DNA of 64,000 nt from Psychrobacillus sp044762655. GTDB lineage: Bacteria > Bacillota > Bacilli > Bacillales_A > Planococcaceae. Made by a program: the position numbers and the translations under genes. The stretch is from contig NZ_JBIWER010000003.1 in the NCBI RefSeq assembly GCF_044762655.1, positions 186,001-250,000 on the forward strand. The letters are read 5' to 3'. Shown here in pieces: positions 44,962 to 52,845 of the stretch. The notes beneath the pieces are model-generated. The model did not search any database. It was not told the DNA's origin and saw nothing but the letters and a program-made list of their open reading frames with translations. The stretch's first letter is position 1, and each line of letters starts with the position of its first letter.

Positions 44962-45582
44962 TTATTTACCTGAAAATAATAACTGTAAAGCTTTTTTCAT
45001 AAATTGATCGGTTGTTTGAAGTTCTGCTTCCGCTTTAAGTAGTGGTCGAATTTTAGCTAATTCTCGTTCCGAATAACCTAAAGCTGTTAATGCAAGCATC
45101 GCTTCTTCTAGTTCATGATCAGCTTCCCCGTTTTCAAATAAATTTGGTTCATCATCTTCAAATTCTAGCTGTTCGAAATCTATTAAATCATTTAACTTTC
45201 CTTTTAAATCTAATATCATTTGGCGTGCTGTTTTCTTTCCTACTCCAGGGAATTTCACCAAAAATGTTTCATCTTCTCTTTCAATTGCTTGAATGACGTG
45301 GGTTGGCTCTCCACTAGCTAATATAGCCAATGCACCCTTAGGACCAATCCCCGAAACTAAAATAAGTTTACGAAATAATTCTCTCTGTGCAAGGGTCGGA
45401 AATCCCATTAACTGCTGTGCATCCTCCCGTACATGAAAATGCGTAAATACTTGGACTATTTCCTCACTTTTTCTGAAAGCAAATGGATTTGGTGTAAAAA
45501 GTTGATAACCTATTCCCTGCTGCTCTACTACTACATATTCCGGTGTGACCCGAGTTACTTGTCCTTTTATGTAATCATACAT
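44962..45582 (-). CDS. ruvA: Holliday junction branch migration protein RuvA
   Basis: Tetrameric junction-binding partner of RuvB. 206 residues: N-terminal OB domain (MYDYIKGQVTRVTPEYVVVE), two helix-hairpin-helix motifs (LVSGIGPKGALAIL and FPGVGKKTARQMILDLKGK), an acidic linker, and the C-terminal RuvB-contact domain (AMLALTALGYSERELAKI). Starts the ruvA-ruvB-queA-tgt-yajC run. Confidence 0.97.
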   Translation of the reverse strand: MYDYIKGQVTRVTPEYVVVEQQGIGYQLFTPNPFAFRKSEEIVQVFTHFHVREDAQQLMGFPTLAQRELFRKLILVSGIGPKGALAILASGEPTHVIQAIEREDETFLVKFPGVGKKTARQMILDLKGKLNDLIDFEQLEFEDDEPNLFENGEADHELEEAMLALTALGYSERELAKIRPLLKAEAELQTTDQFMKKALQLLFSGK

Positions 45583-45654
45583 CCTTTAAATCCCTCACAA
45601 TTCATACTGTAATTATAGCATAAGAACAAAAGCGTAAGCCTATGTTACTCCTTG

Positions 45655-45760
45655 AAAATCGCTGGAAGAATTGTAATCATAGCGCTCTTTGCCTTTATCA
45701 CAATTCTGAAGCGACTCTGGTGAGCTAGGCGCTGGAGTCTGGACGGGGAACACTTATACG
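45655..45760 (+). repeat. Intergenic repeat, family B (second copy)
   Basis: Contains AAGCGACTCTGGTGAGCTAG then GCGCTGGAGTCTGGACG, which matches the 3' half of the copy at 27.7 kb. Its left part has an inverted repeat AGAATTGT ... ACAATTCT (about 45668-45710) that is not shared with the other copy. It lies upstream of ruvA, downstream of the kinase-gene terminator. Confidence 0.55.
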
Positions 45761-45809
45761 TAGTTATCCACCTGCCATATATTTTATAAATTCCAAAGTC
45801 ACAAACAAA

Positions 45810-45835
45810 GAAGGCCGCTCAAAGCTCGAGCGACC
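45810..45835 (-). terminator. Intrinsic terminator of the safA-kinase pair
   Basis: Stem GGTCGCTC / GAGCGGCC with a 7-nt loop, followed by TTCTTTGTTTG on the minus strand. Confidence 0.75.
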
Positions 45836-45853
45836 AACTCCTAAATTGAACGA

Positions 45854-46702
45854 TTATAGTTTACTTAAAGTATAGCATAAACCGGGCCATTCTGTTAACG
45901 CTTTATTCGTATAGGGAATTAACTGTTCGATAAATTTCTGTTTCCGCTCTTTTGGTAAAGAGTAAGCATATAACCATTCGCGGTATAGCTCGTTTGGATA
46001 CATCATCGCTTCCTTATAACGACGAACTACTTTTTCTAGCTGCGGAAATTCTTGGATTAGGGACAGTATATCATAGTCGATTTCTGGAAGCACCCGATGC
46101 ATCCATAAGATATTCTCCATTTCTCTAGGACCGATCACAGCCAAATCAAAATCAATTATTTTATAATCAGAACTGTCCGACAAAAAGTTGTGATGAACAA
46201 CATCTCCATGCAATAACGTGCGCTTTTCCATATTAAATGGCTTCATATTCCTTAATGCAACTTCTCCACAAAGTAGTAATAATTTTGTCTGATTACACCC
46301 AATATGTGACTCGATGAAAAAGGAGATCTCATCCATTTTCCATTTCCGATTCTGCCATTTAGCAAGAAGATTAAATGAATAAAGTAAATTACTATATTCC
46401 CAATCTACTATTTTATTTGTCTCATGAATTTGATTTAAAAGAGAGTAGACTGCCTTTCTGTCTTCTTTAAAACGATAGGAAACAGTGTGTGTTCCTTTAT
46501 ACCAAGGTTGAATGATAAAATCATCTGGTGATGACTCAATAATTGGAAGTATAAATGGTTTGTCGATGGATTCTAGCTCTTTATGAATTAGACGAATTTT
46601 TTCTGCCTGTTCAATGGTAGGATATTTTTTTACGGAAAATACGCCGTTTTCATTTTTCCATTTCCATACATTTTTCTTAATCTGCCGTATATACGTACTC
46701 AC
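45854..46702 (-). CDS. Aminoglycoside-phosphotransferase-fold protein (CotS/YsxE-like)
   Basis: A 282-residue protein with a kinase-like APH fold: the catalytic loop LLHGDVVHHNFL (about 163-174, with Asp and Asn in place) and metal-binding IIDFDLAVIG (about 181-190). An N-terminal Lys in FSVKKYPT could be the ATP lysine. It lies 3 bp after safA and must be co-transcribed. In B. subtilis, similar proteins (YsxE, CotS, YutH) are spore-coat components, and ysxE adjoins the coat gene spoVID. By context I infer a spore-coat role here; the substrate is unknown and drug resistance is unlikely. Confidence 0.78.
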   Translation of the reverse strand: MSTYIRQIKKNVWKWKNENGVFSVKKYPTIEQAEKIRLIHKELESIDKPFILPIIESSPDDFIIQPWYKGTHTVSYRFKEDRKAVYSLLNQIHETNKIVDWEYSNLLYSFNLLAKWQNRKWKMDEISFFIESHIGCNQTKLLLLCGEVALRNMKPFNMEKRTLLHGDVVHHNFLSDSSDYKIIDFDLAVIGPREMENILWMHRVLPEIDYDILSLIQEFPQLEKVVRRYKEAMMYPNELYREWLYAYSLPKERKQKFIEQLIPYTNKALTEWPGLCYTLSKL

Positions 46703-46705
46703 GTT

Positions 46706-47521
46706 TTAATAATGATGATAGGGATAGGGAGGGCATGGATATACAGGAACATAGCATATCTGTATACAAGGACATCCCCCGTAATCTGCTTGGTGATGCA
46801 TGTATGGAAATTGCTGAAATGGTGGGCACGGATACATTGTCGGGAATGTAGGTGAAGCTTCTTCTGATATCGGGCTTGTTAGCTGTGGTGTTGGATGAAT
46901 AGGCATTGGTTGGATAGGTGGCGGTGATGGTTCTGATACTGGCGTTTTCTCAACCTCTATATTATTGTTTTCAATATGGTTATGAATGTGAATAGACGTG
47001 GACTCCATCAATCTCCAGCCTTGTGGAGACGGGGTCATATCAATATCAGGGACAGGCATCATATGAAATGGGAATGTATAGGGTGCCTGTGGCTGTTGTG
47101 GTGGCTGTTGTGGTTGCTGTGGTTGTTGCGGTTGCTGTGGCATTTGTGGTAGTTGTGGTATTTGTGGCATTTGATACATAGGTGCCACTGGTTGCATAGG
47201 CTGTGGCATCGGCACTACAGGCACTGTTGGTGGTACTGGTGGTACTGGGCGCATCTTCGCTTTATTATGTTCCGAGATTTTCACTTCCTCCTTTTTCATT
47301 TCTTTTTTGACCATTTCTTTCTTTACTGGTCTATTATCACTGTATGGATGAGTCGTTGATTCCATTTTTTTCGAATTCGGAATAAAAATTTTCATACCAG
47401 GCACGATATATTCCGGATTAGCTAAATGGGCATTTACTTTCTTTAATTCTTCAAAAGAAACCCCGTAATTTCTGGCAATTTTCCACAGAGTGTCCCCTTT
47501 AACAACAACATGAGTTTGCAC
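46706..47521 (-). CDS. safA: Spore coat morphogenetic protein SafA (LysM)
   Basis: Inner-coat organiser targeted to the cortex-coat interface by its LysM domain. 271 residues: LysM at about 3-49 (VVVKGDTLWKIARNYGVSFE and EYIVPGMKIFIP), then a low-complexity Pro/Met/Gln-rich region (about 95-150, repeated QQPQ and MPQ units), a Pro-rich middle, and a Cys/Pro/Tyr-rich end (YPCPPYPYHHY). LysM plus this tail and the position beside niaR match SafA. B. subtilis SafA is longer (387 residues). Upstream is AAGAAGGAAGGAGG. Confidence 0.88.
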   Translation of the reverse strand: MQTHVVVKGDTLWKIARNYGVSFEELKKVNAHLANPEYIVPGMKIFIPNSKKMESTTHPYSDNRPVKKEMVKKEMKKEEVKISEHNKAKMRPVPPVPPTVPVVPMPQPMQPVAPMYQMPQIPQLPQMPQQPQQPQQPQQPPQQPQAPYTFPFHMMPVPDIDMTPSPQGWRLMESTSIHIHNHIENNNIEVEKTPVSEPSPPPIQPMPIHPTPQLTSPISEEASPTFPTMYPCPPFQQFPYMHHQADYGGCPCIQICYVPVYPCPPYPYHHY

Positions 47522-47657
47522 AGTCTTCCTCCTTCCTTCTTCTTTAAATTATGTGTAACACCTTAAATTGGTCACAGTTTTTAAACAAAGAACCACCCCT
47601 TCATGATAAACTTATGAATATGAACCAAGTTAATATGCAAGTTCGGAGGGGTTAATC

Positions 47658-48188
47658 GTGAAAAAGTTAAAAGGTGGGGAACGTAGGAAATGGATTTTTT
47701 CCTATTTAAAAGAACAACATGCTCCGGTTACTGGCACTGAGTTAGCAAAGCTCACTAATGTTAGCAGACAGGTGATTGTTAATGATATTACACTGTTAAA
47801 AGCAACGAATGCTCCAATTGTATCTACTAGCCAAGGCTATATTGTACTGCCAGATAAAGAAAGTACTCCATACGTTCAGCGACGAGTAGCATGCAATCAT
47901 CAGTCAATTCATTCAGAGGATGAGCTCTTAGCTTTAGTGGATGCAGGTGTCACCGTGGAAAACGTTACCGTTGAACACCCAGTTTATGGAGAAATCACAT
48001 CCTCTATCATGGTTTCCAATAGACACGATGTAGAAATGTTTTTAAAGAAAGTACGGGATACGGATGCTCCATTTTTATTAGAGCTTACTGCTGGAATTCA
48101 TTTGCATTTATTGTCCGCGCCAACTGAAGAAATTTTAAATAGAGGTATTCATGCAATTAGAGCAAAAGGTTATTTGATGGAAGAATAA
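47658..48188 (+). CDS. niaR: Niacin-responsive transcriptional repressor NiaR (YrxA)
   Basis: Represses NAD biosynthesis and niacin uptake genes when nicotinic acid is present. 176 residues: N-terminal winged helix (RRKWIFSYLKEQHAPVTGTE, SRQVIVNDITLLKA) and the C-terminal 3H domain with conserved histidines (VEHPVYGEI and TAGIHLHLL). In B. subtilis it lies next to the nadABC operon; no nad gene is in this window, so the regulator is separated from its usual target. No NiaR-like palindrome was recognised in its own upstream region. GGAGGGG precedes the GTG-proximal ATG. Confidence 0.92.
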   Translation: MKKLKGGERRKWIFSYLKEQHAPVTGTELAKLTNVSRQVIVNDITLLKATNAPIVSTSQGYIVLPDKESTPYVQRRVACNHQSIHSEDELLALVDAGVTVENVTVEHPVYGEITSSIMVSNRHDVEMFLKKVRDTDAPFLLELTAGIHLHLLSAPTEEILNRGIHAIRAKGYLMEE

Positions 48189-48239
48189 CAACAGATTTTT
48201 GACCTAGAAAATAATTACATTCTGAAGATTTGTCTGCAC

Positions 48240-48344
48240 TTTCCGGTAATTCTTGAGTTTATTCAGGTGATTCTCTTCTACATTCGGGTGTTTCTCAAAA
48301 TTATTCAGGTAATTCCATAAAACTTTCCGGTGTTTCTTTACTAC
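48240..48344. repeat. Five-unit tandem repeat with exact 21-bp period
   Basis: Units start at 48240, 48261, 48282, 48303 and 48324; each has the core TTC-N-GGT-N2-TTC followed by a variable 8-9 nt. On the minus strand the core is GAA-N2-ACC-N-GAA. Between cores there is no conservation. A possible degenerate sixth unit precedes the first. Stop codons interrupt every useful reading frame. It lies in the convergent niaR-pheA gap, beyond both coding ends. Confidence 0.8.
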
Positions 48345-48369
48345 TTGGCATATTATTGCTCAAATAAAA

Positions 48370-48416
48370 AAAAACGAAGCGAAATCCAGTTATGAACGGA
48401 TTGCTTCGTTTTTTGT
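48370..48416 (-). terminator. Intrinsic terminator of pheA, overlapping the coding end
   Basis: Stem AACGAAGCAATCC / GGAT..GCTTCGTT followed by a long T-run on the minus strand. Its 5' arm consists of the last codons of pheA. Confidence 0.88.
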
Positions 48417-49268
48417 TTCGTATGTATAATACGAGCCTAATGATTTTACACCACAGCCTAGTGCATTTAGCTCTTCAAGGGCACCAATCATCATTGGCTT
48501 CTTCTCGTGTTCTAGCACATCTATGATAAAGAAATATTGCCCTAATCCTGTTTTTAATGGTCTAGACTCAATTTTACTTAAATTGAGTTGTCTCCATGCA
48601 AATACAGATAATACCTGATGTAACGCTCCGGAGCGATCGTCTTTCGGTAAGGTGATCATCACCGTCGTTTTAACCTGTTCCGTATGCCCATCTTGCTCAA
48701 TACAATGATTGTTTTTAGAAATCACAAAAAATCGAGTGTGATTAAAATGAAAATCATGTATATTTTGCTCCACAATTTTCAAGCCATATTCTGATGCAGC
48801 GGAAGTATTTCCAATTGCAGCGATACATGAATGTTCGTTTTCAGAAACGTATTTTGCTGCTGCTGCAGTAGAAGTTGACTGTTCTAATGGAACTTTTCCA
48901 AATCGATAAGATAAATATTTATGGCATTGTGCCAAAGCATGTGGATGCGAGTAGACTGTTGTTATTTCTTCCCATCTATCTGTATTATTTGGATGTACCA
49001 TTAAATGTTGTTCTATTGGAGATAAAAGTTCCGCTATCACGTATACATCTGCTTCGTGGAACAAATAATCTATTGTTAAAGGAACTGTACCCTCTAGCGC
49101 ATTTTCCAGCGGAACTACCGCCATATCCACATCTCCATTTACCACAGCTTCAATACATTCAGGTATCGTACGAATTGGCACTAATACCTCTTGCTGAAAT
49201 AATGATTGCGTTGCTAAATGGGTAAAAGAAGCTTCTGGCCCTAGAAAAGCAACTTGTTTGGTTGTCAT
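48390..49268 (-). CDS. pheA: Prephenate dehydratase
   Basis: Converts prephenate to phenylpyruvate in phenylalanine synthesis. 292 residues from the ATG 6 nt after AAGGAGG (protein begins MTTKQVAFLGPEASFTH); six upstream codons are discarded. The dehydratase domain (to about 180) has VVPLENALEGTVPLTID and NHTRFFVIS; the C-terminal ACT domain has the Phe-binding GALHQVL and ESRPLKTGLGQYFF motifs, so feedback inhibition by phenylalanine is expected. 43 bp after pheB. Confidence 0.96.
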   Translation of the reverse strand: MTTKQVAFLGPEASFTHLATQSLFQQEVLVPIRTIPECIEAVVNGDVDMAVVPLENALEGTVPLTIDYLFHEADVYVIAELLSPIEQHLMVHPNNTDRWEEITTVYSHPHALAQCHKYLSYRFGKVPLEQSTSTAAAAKYVSENEHSCIAAIGNTSAASEYGLKIVEQNIHDFHFNHTRFFVISKNNHCIEQDGHTEQVKTTVMITLPKDDRSGALHQVLSVFAWRQLNLSKIESRPLKTGLGQYFFIIDVLEHEKKPMMIGALEELNALGCGVKSLGSYYTYETKNEAIRS

Positions 49269-49311
49269 TTTAAAAGCCTCCTTCATTATCTAGCTAGCTA
49301 GAGCGATTTTC

Positions 49312-49767
49312 TTATAAAGCGCCAGAGCTAATTACTTCTGCAGTTTCTACAAAATCTAAACGCTTCATTTCATTTATAAATTCTTCTAATTCCTTATTCA
49401 TAGCTGTTACATCAAGTGATAATGTGACACTAGCTCTTCCTTGAATCGGTATGGTTTGATGAATTGTCAATACATTACATGTAGAGTCTGCTACCAATTG
49501 CAATAGCCTAGCAAGCGTACCTTCTCGATCCTCTAATTGTAGGAAGACAGTTAAAATTCGTTCTTGAACGATCGAATGGAATGGAAAAACCGCATCACGA
49601 TATTTATAAAAGGCACTTCGAGATAAGTCTACCTCTTTTACAGCATCCCAAATCGAAGATGCCTTCCCAGATTGAAGGAGGTGTTTTGCTTCCAGCGTTT
49701 TTTGCATTGCCTCCGTCAGTACATCCTCCCGTACTAAAAAAAATCTCTGGCTTGTTACATCCTTCAC
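49312..49767 (-). CDS. pheB: ACT domain protein PheB
   Basis: A 151-residue protein of the UPF0735/PheB family. The N-terminal part (VDLSRSAFYKYRDAVFPFH) looks like a short DNA-binding-type helix pair and the C-terminal part (about 75-145, GTLARLLQLVADSTCNVLTIH, SVTLSLDVTAMN) is an ACT ligand-binding domain. Long called chorismate mutase, but no mutase active site is visible. Between obgE and pheA as in B. subtilis; probably a regulator sensing an amino acid. Confidence 0.92.
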   Translation of the reverse strand: MKDVTSQRFFLVREDVLTEAMQKTLEAKHLLQSGKASSIWDAVKEVDLSRSAFYKYRDAVFPFHSIVQERILTVFLQLEDREGTLARLLQLVADSTCNVLTIHQTIPIQGRASVTLSLDVTAMNKELEEFINEMKRLDFVETAEVISSGAL

Positions 49768-49785
49768 GCGGTTCCCTACTTTCCT

Positions 49786-51075
49786 TTATTCGATAAATTC
49801 AAATTCAAATTTCAATAATCGTACGGTATCTCCATCTTTAGCTCCACGTTCACGAAGAGCATCATCGATTCCCATTCCGCGTAGCTGTCTAGAGAATCTT
49901 CGGATAGAATCCTCTCTGCTGAAGTCCGTCATTTTAAATAATCTTTCCAGTGATCCACCAGAAAGTACGAACGCTCCATCATCATCTCTTGAAATAGTGA
50001 AGTCGTCTTGTTTAGCTTGATACTTGTACATAACAGACGTTTCTGTTTCTTCTTCCACAAGTTCCTCTAATGGGAATTCTGGGGCAACCTCAAGTAAGTC
50101 TGCTACAGCAAATAATAACTCCTGTAAGCCTTGACGAGAAATTGCTGAGATTGGAAATACTTTAATGTCCGATCCAACTTTTTCCTTAAATACTTTTAAA
50201 TTTTCTTCTGAATCTGGCATGTCCATTTTATTGGCTACTACAATTTGAGGTCTTTCTGTTAAACGAAGATTATATTGCTTTAGTTCCTCATTAATTGTTA
50301 AATAGTCCTCGTAAGGATCGCGTCCTTCCATACCAGACATATCGATAACATGCACGATTACACGCGTACGTTCAATATGACGTAGGAACTGATGACCTAG
50401 CCCTACTCCTTCATGTGCACCCTCGATTAGTCCTGGTAAATCAGCCATCGCAAAGCTACGATGATCTTCTGTTTCTACCATTCCTAGGTTTGGTACGATC
50501 GTCGTAAAATGGTATGGTGCAATTTTGGGTTTAGCAGCTGATACAACCGATAACAGTGTGGATTTTCCGACACTTGGGAATCCAACTAAACCAACATCAG
50601 CTAATACTTTTAACTCAAGTTCCACGTTTAACTCGAAACCTGGCTCTCCTTTTTCGGAAAGCTCTGGAGCTGGATTTGCAGGTGTTGCGAAACGAGAGTT
50701 CCCTCTACCACCACGCCCACCTCTTGCAATTACTGCTTTTTGACCATGCTCTACTAAATCGGCAATTACTTCGCCTGTTTCTTCATTTTTAACTACAGTA
50801 CCGGGCGGAACTTTAATGATCAAATCATCGGCATTGGCACCATGCATATTCTTACTGCCACCATGGACTCCTCTATCAGCTTTAAAAATTCGCTTATAGC
50901 GGAAATCCATTAACGTACGAAGACCTTCTTCTACTTGGAAGATAACGTCGCCACCATTTCCTCCGTCCCCACCAGCAGGACCTCCTAAAGGAACATACTT
51001 CTCACGACGGAATCCAACCATTCCATCTCCGCCGTCGCCACCCTTGACATATACTTTCACGTGATCTACAAACAT
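49786..51075 (-). CDS. obgE: Obg family GTPase
   Basis: Essential GTPase bound to the 50S subunit, linked to stress signalling and, in B. subtilis, sporulation initiation. 429 residues: glycine-rich Obg fold (residues 1-158, GGDGGDGMVGFRREKYVPLG), G domain with G1 GFPSVGKSTLL, G3 DLPGLIEGA, G4 NKMD, and the Bacillus-type OCT domain (about 340-429). It overlaps closely with spo0B upstream (5 bp gap), one transcript. Confidence 0.97.
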   Translation of the reverse strand: MFVDHVKVYVKGGDGGDGMVGFRREKYVPLGGPAGGDGGNGGDVIFQVEEGLRTLMDFRYKRIFKADRGVHGGSKNMHGANADDLIIKVPPGTVVKNEETGEVIADLVEHGQKAVIARGGRGGRGNSRFATPANPAPELSEKGEPGFELNVELELKVLADVGLVGFPSVGKSTLLSVVSAAKPKIAPYHFTTIVPNLGMVETEDHRSFAMADLPGLIEGAHEGVGLGHQFLRHIERTRVIVHVIDMSGMEGRDPYEDYLTINEELKQYNLRLTERPQIVVANKMDMPDSEENLKVFKEKVGSDIKVFPISAISRQGLQELLFAVADLLEVAPEFPLEELVEEETETSVMYKYQAKQDDFTISRDDDGAFVLSGGSLERLFKMTDFSREDSIRRFSRQLRGMGIDDALRERGAKDGDTVRLLKFEFEFIE

Positions 51076-51080
51076 TTACT

Positions 51081-51614
51081 TCACTCCAATCTTCCACTTG
51101 CTATTAGTTTTACTTTTATCGAATTGTTGGTTGCTTCTAATATTTGCAGCTGAAATAATTCTCCTACACATTCATCCTGCCACTTATTAGTAGACCAATC
51201 TCCACGAATATCTATTAGTATTTCCAAAAATTCGTCTGAAATGATATGAAGTTTCAGTATCTGCTCTTGATATCCTCTAAAATTTGGGTATATTGCTTGC
51301 ACGAATCTATTTAGATAATCTATTAATGCTTCATCGTACTTATCTGCTTTTCTATTTAGAAGAGATGTTTGAACATCTAAAGTTAATTGATTATATTTTA
51401 TACTAAATGTTTGAAGCCATTCATTTGTTTTATATAGACCAATATTATTTATATCAAAAAATTGGTTGCATTTTTGGGAATATTTTTGTATTAAAGCCCT
51501 AACTTCCTCAGGCTTTCCCATATCTAAGTTCATCTGTAATAGATGCATGTTATTTAAAAAATCATGCATTGTATGACGAAGTACTTCATTTAAAGTAATC
51601 TTGTTATAATCCAT
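51081..51614 (-). CDS. spo0B: Sporulation initiation phosphotransferase Spo0B
   Basis: Relays phosphate from Spo0F to Spo0A in the sporulation phosphorelay. 177 residues: the helical hairpin with the phosphorylated histidine in LRHTMHDFLNNMHLLQM (His17, aligned with HDWMN of B. subtilis) followed by a degenerate ATPase-like C-terminal domain. Conserved position upstream of obgE supports the call, since overall sequence is divergent in this family. Confidence 0.9.
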   Translation of the reverse strand: MDYNKITLNEVLRHTMHDFLNNMHLLQMNLDMGKPEEVRALIQKYSQKCNQFFDINNIGLYKTNEWLQTFSIKYNQLTLDVQTSLLNRKADKYDEALIDYLNRFVQAIYPNFRGYQEQILKLHIISDEFLEILIDIRGDWSTNKWQDECVGELFQLQILEATNNSIKVKLIASGRLE

Positions 51615-51714
51615 TTTAGACTCACCCCAACATTTACTATCTTATCTAGTATAACAGGAATAGTTCTTTTATGCTTTTAGAGTATACAATACTTTAATGA
51701 AATTTTTGAAATCA

Positions 51715-51742
51715 AAAAGGACTGCATAAATGCAGTCCTTTT
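51715..51742 (-). terminator. Intrinsic terminator of rplU-prp-rpmA
   Basis: 12-bp perfect stem AAAAGGACTGCA / TGCAGTCCTTTT with loop TTTA, 9 bp after the rpmA stop. Confidence 0.93.
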
Positions 51743-51750
51743 ATTATTCA

Positions 51751-52041
51751 TTAAGCTTCTTGAGCTGCAGGATATACACTTACTTTTTTCTTGTCACGGC
51801 CGAAACGCTCAAAGCGCACTACACCGTCAACTTTCGCAAAAAGTGTGTCATCTCCACCACGTCCAACGTTTTCACCTGGATGAATTTTAGTCCCGCGTTG
51901 ACGGTATAAAATTGATCCACCTGATACGAATTGTCCGTCAGCACGTTTAGCGCCTAGACGTTTCGATTGAGAGTCACGACCGTTACGAGTCGAACCTACT
52001 CCCTTTTTGGATGCGAAAAACTGAAGATTTAATTTTAACAT
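51751..52041 (-). CDS. rpmA: 50S ribosomal protein L27 precursor
   Basis: L27 sits near the peptidyl-transferase centre. 96 residues from the ATG 8 nt after AGGAGG; a GTG three codons upstream lies inside the RBS spacing. The N-terminus MLKLNLQFFASKKGVGSTRN carries the Firmicute extension that must be removed between F and A by the Prp protease encoded next to it. The rest (GRDSQSKRLGAKRADGQFV, YRQRGTKIHPGENVGRGGDD) is normal L27. Confidence 0.96.
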   Translation of the reverse strand: MLKLNLQFFASKKGVGSTRNGRDSQSKRLGAKRADGQFVSGGSILYRQRGTKIHPGENVGRGGDDTLFAKVDGVVRFERFGRDKKKVSVYPAAQEA

Positions 52042-52053
52042 ATGTTCCACCTC

Positions 52054-52389
52054 CTACTTTTTGAAGGTTATTTTTATATACTTGGCATAATCTTGCTCAA
52101 TCGTTTGTAAAGAAACAATCATCGCCTCTAAAATAAGCTGTATTTGATCAGCCTTTTCTAGATTTGAAATGCTCGGTACCTCGACGTATAAATAGCCGCC
52201 ATCCCCTTTTTGCGCAATTATGGGTGTGATTCCGGTGAGTGCAATCACTGCATTTACTGCACCAAAGGATACAGCAGACGCTCCTGCACATACTAAATCT
52301 TTCCCATGTTCTGCAAAATCAGCATGTCCTTTCATCTCGAAAGAATGAATGTGACCTGATTGATCTTTTGTAATAGTCACTTTGATCAT
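52054..52389 (-). CDS. prp: Ribosomal-processing cysteine protease Prp
   Basis: Cleaves the N-terminal extension of L27 in Firmicutes. 111 residues with the catalytic pair His22 (GHADFAEHGKDLVC) and Cys34 intact. Located between rplU and rpmA, its substrate gene; only 1 bp separates it from rplU. The old name is YsxB. Confidence 0.95.
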   Translation of the reverse strand: MIKVTITKDQSGHIHSFEMKGHADFAEHGKDLVCAGASAVSFGAVNAVIALTGITPIIAQKGDGGYLYVEVPSISNLEKADQIQLILEAMIVSLQTIEQDYAKYIKITFKK

Positions 52390-52390
52390 C

Positions 52391-52699
52391 TTATAAACTA
52401 ATAGATTCTACTACTAATTTAGTGTATGGCTGTCTGTGACCTTGTTTTTTGTGATAGTTCTTTTTCGCTTTGTATTTGAAGACAGTAATTTTTTTAGCTT
52501 TGCCATTTTTTACAACTTTCGCTGTAACAGTAGCACCACTCACGAATGGAGCGCCAACTTTAACTTCTTCTCCACCTACGAATAAAACTTTTTCAAAAGT
52601 TACAACTTCATCAGCATTTGCATCTAATTTTTCAATGTAGATTTCTTGCCCTTGTTCAACTTTGATTTGTTTACCACCAGTTTCAATAATTGCGTACAT
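52391..52699 (-). CDS. rplU: 50S ribosomal protein L21
   Basis: 102 residues, complete: MYAIIETGGKQIKVEQGQEI at the start, VTAKVVKNGKAKKITVFKYK and the C-terminal KKNYHKKQGHRQPYTKL. First gene of rplU-prp-rpmA, preceded by a structured leader and a strong promoter. Confidence 0.97.
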   Translation of the reverse strand: MYAIIETGGKQIKVEQGQEIYIEKLDANADEVVTFEKVLFVGGEEVKVGAPFVSGATVTAKVVKNGKAKKITVFKYKAKKNYHKKQGHRQPYTKLVVESISL

Positions 52700-52704
52700 A
52701 CTTG

Positions 52705-52810
52705 CACCTCCTCTTAGACTAAGACTCGCCTTCCAAAAGGTGATTCGAATTGCGAATACTTGAACCTTTTCAGAGCGGTTGTAGCAACGGGTGCTGCTAC
52801 AAACAATAAC
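52705..52810 (-). promoter_or_regulatory. L21 ribosomal protein leader
   Basis: A 5' untranslated leader of about 105 nt. On the minus strand it has a GTAGCA...TGCTAC hairpin around GCACCCGT, an AAAAGGT...ACCTTTT stem and a short stem before AGAGGAGGTG. This corresponds to the L21 leader of Bacillales, thought to allow autoregulation by ribosomal protein L21. Confidence 0.85.
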
Positions 52811-52816
52811 ATTAAA

Positions 52817-52845
52817 ATATTATCACACATAATATTCCGAGTCAA
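52817..52845 (-). promoter_or_regulatory. Promoter of rplU operon
   Basis: TTGACT (52840-52845), 17-bp spacer, TAATAT (52817-52822). The -35 box overlaps the spoIVFB stop region. Confidence 0.85.

Noticed and set aside
45854..46702. Aminoglycoside resistance gene
   Set aside because: APH fold only; coupling to safA and similarity in layout to coat-protein genes make a resistance role unlikely.
47522..47657. Sporulation sigma-E promoter for safA
   Set aside because: A TCATATT -35-like element is present but no convincing -10 at proper spacing.
48240..48344. CRISPR-like array
   Set aside because: Conserved cores are about 10 nt with 8-9 nt between them; far too short for repeats and spacers, and no cas genes are near.
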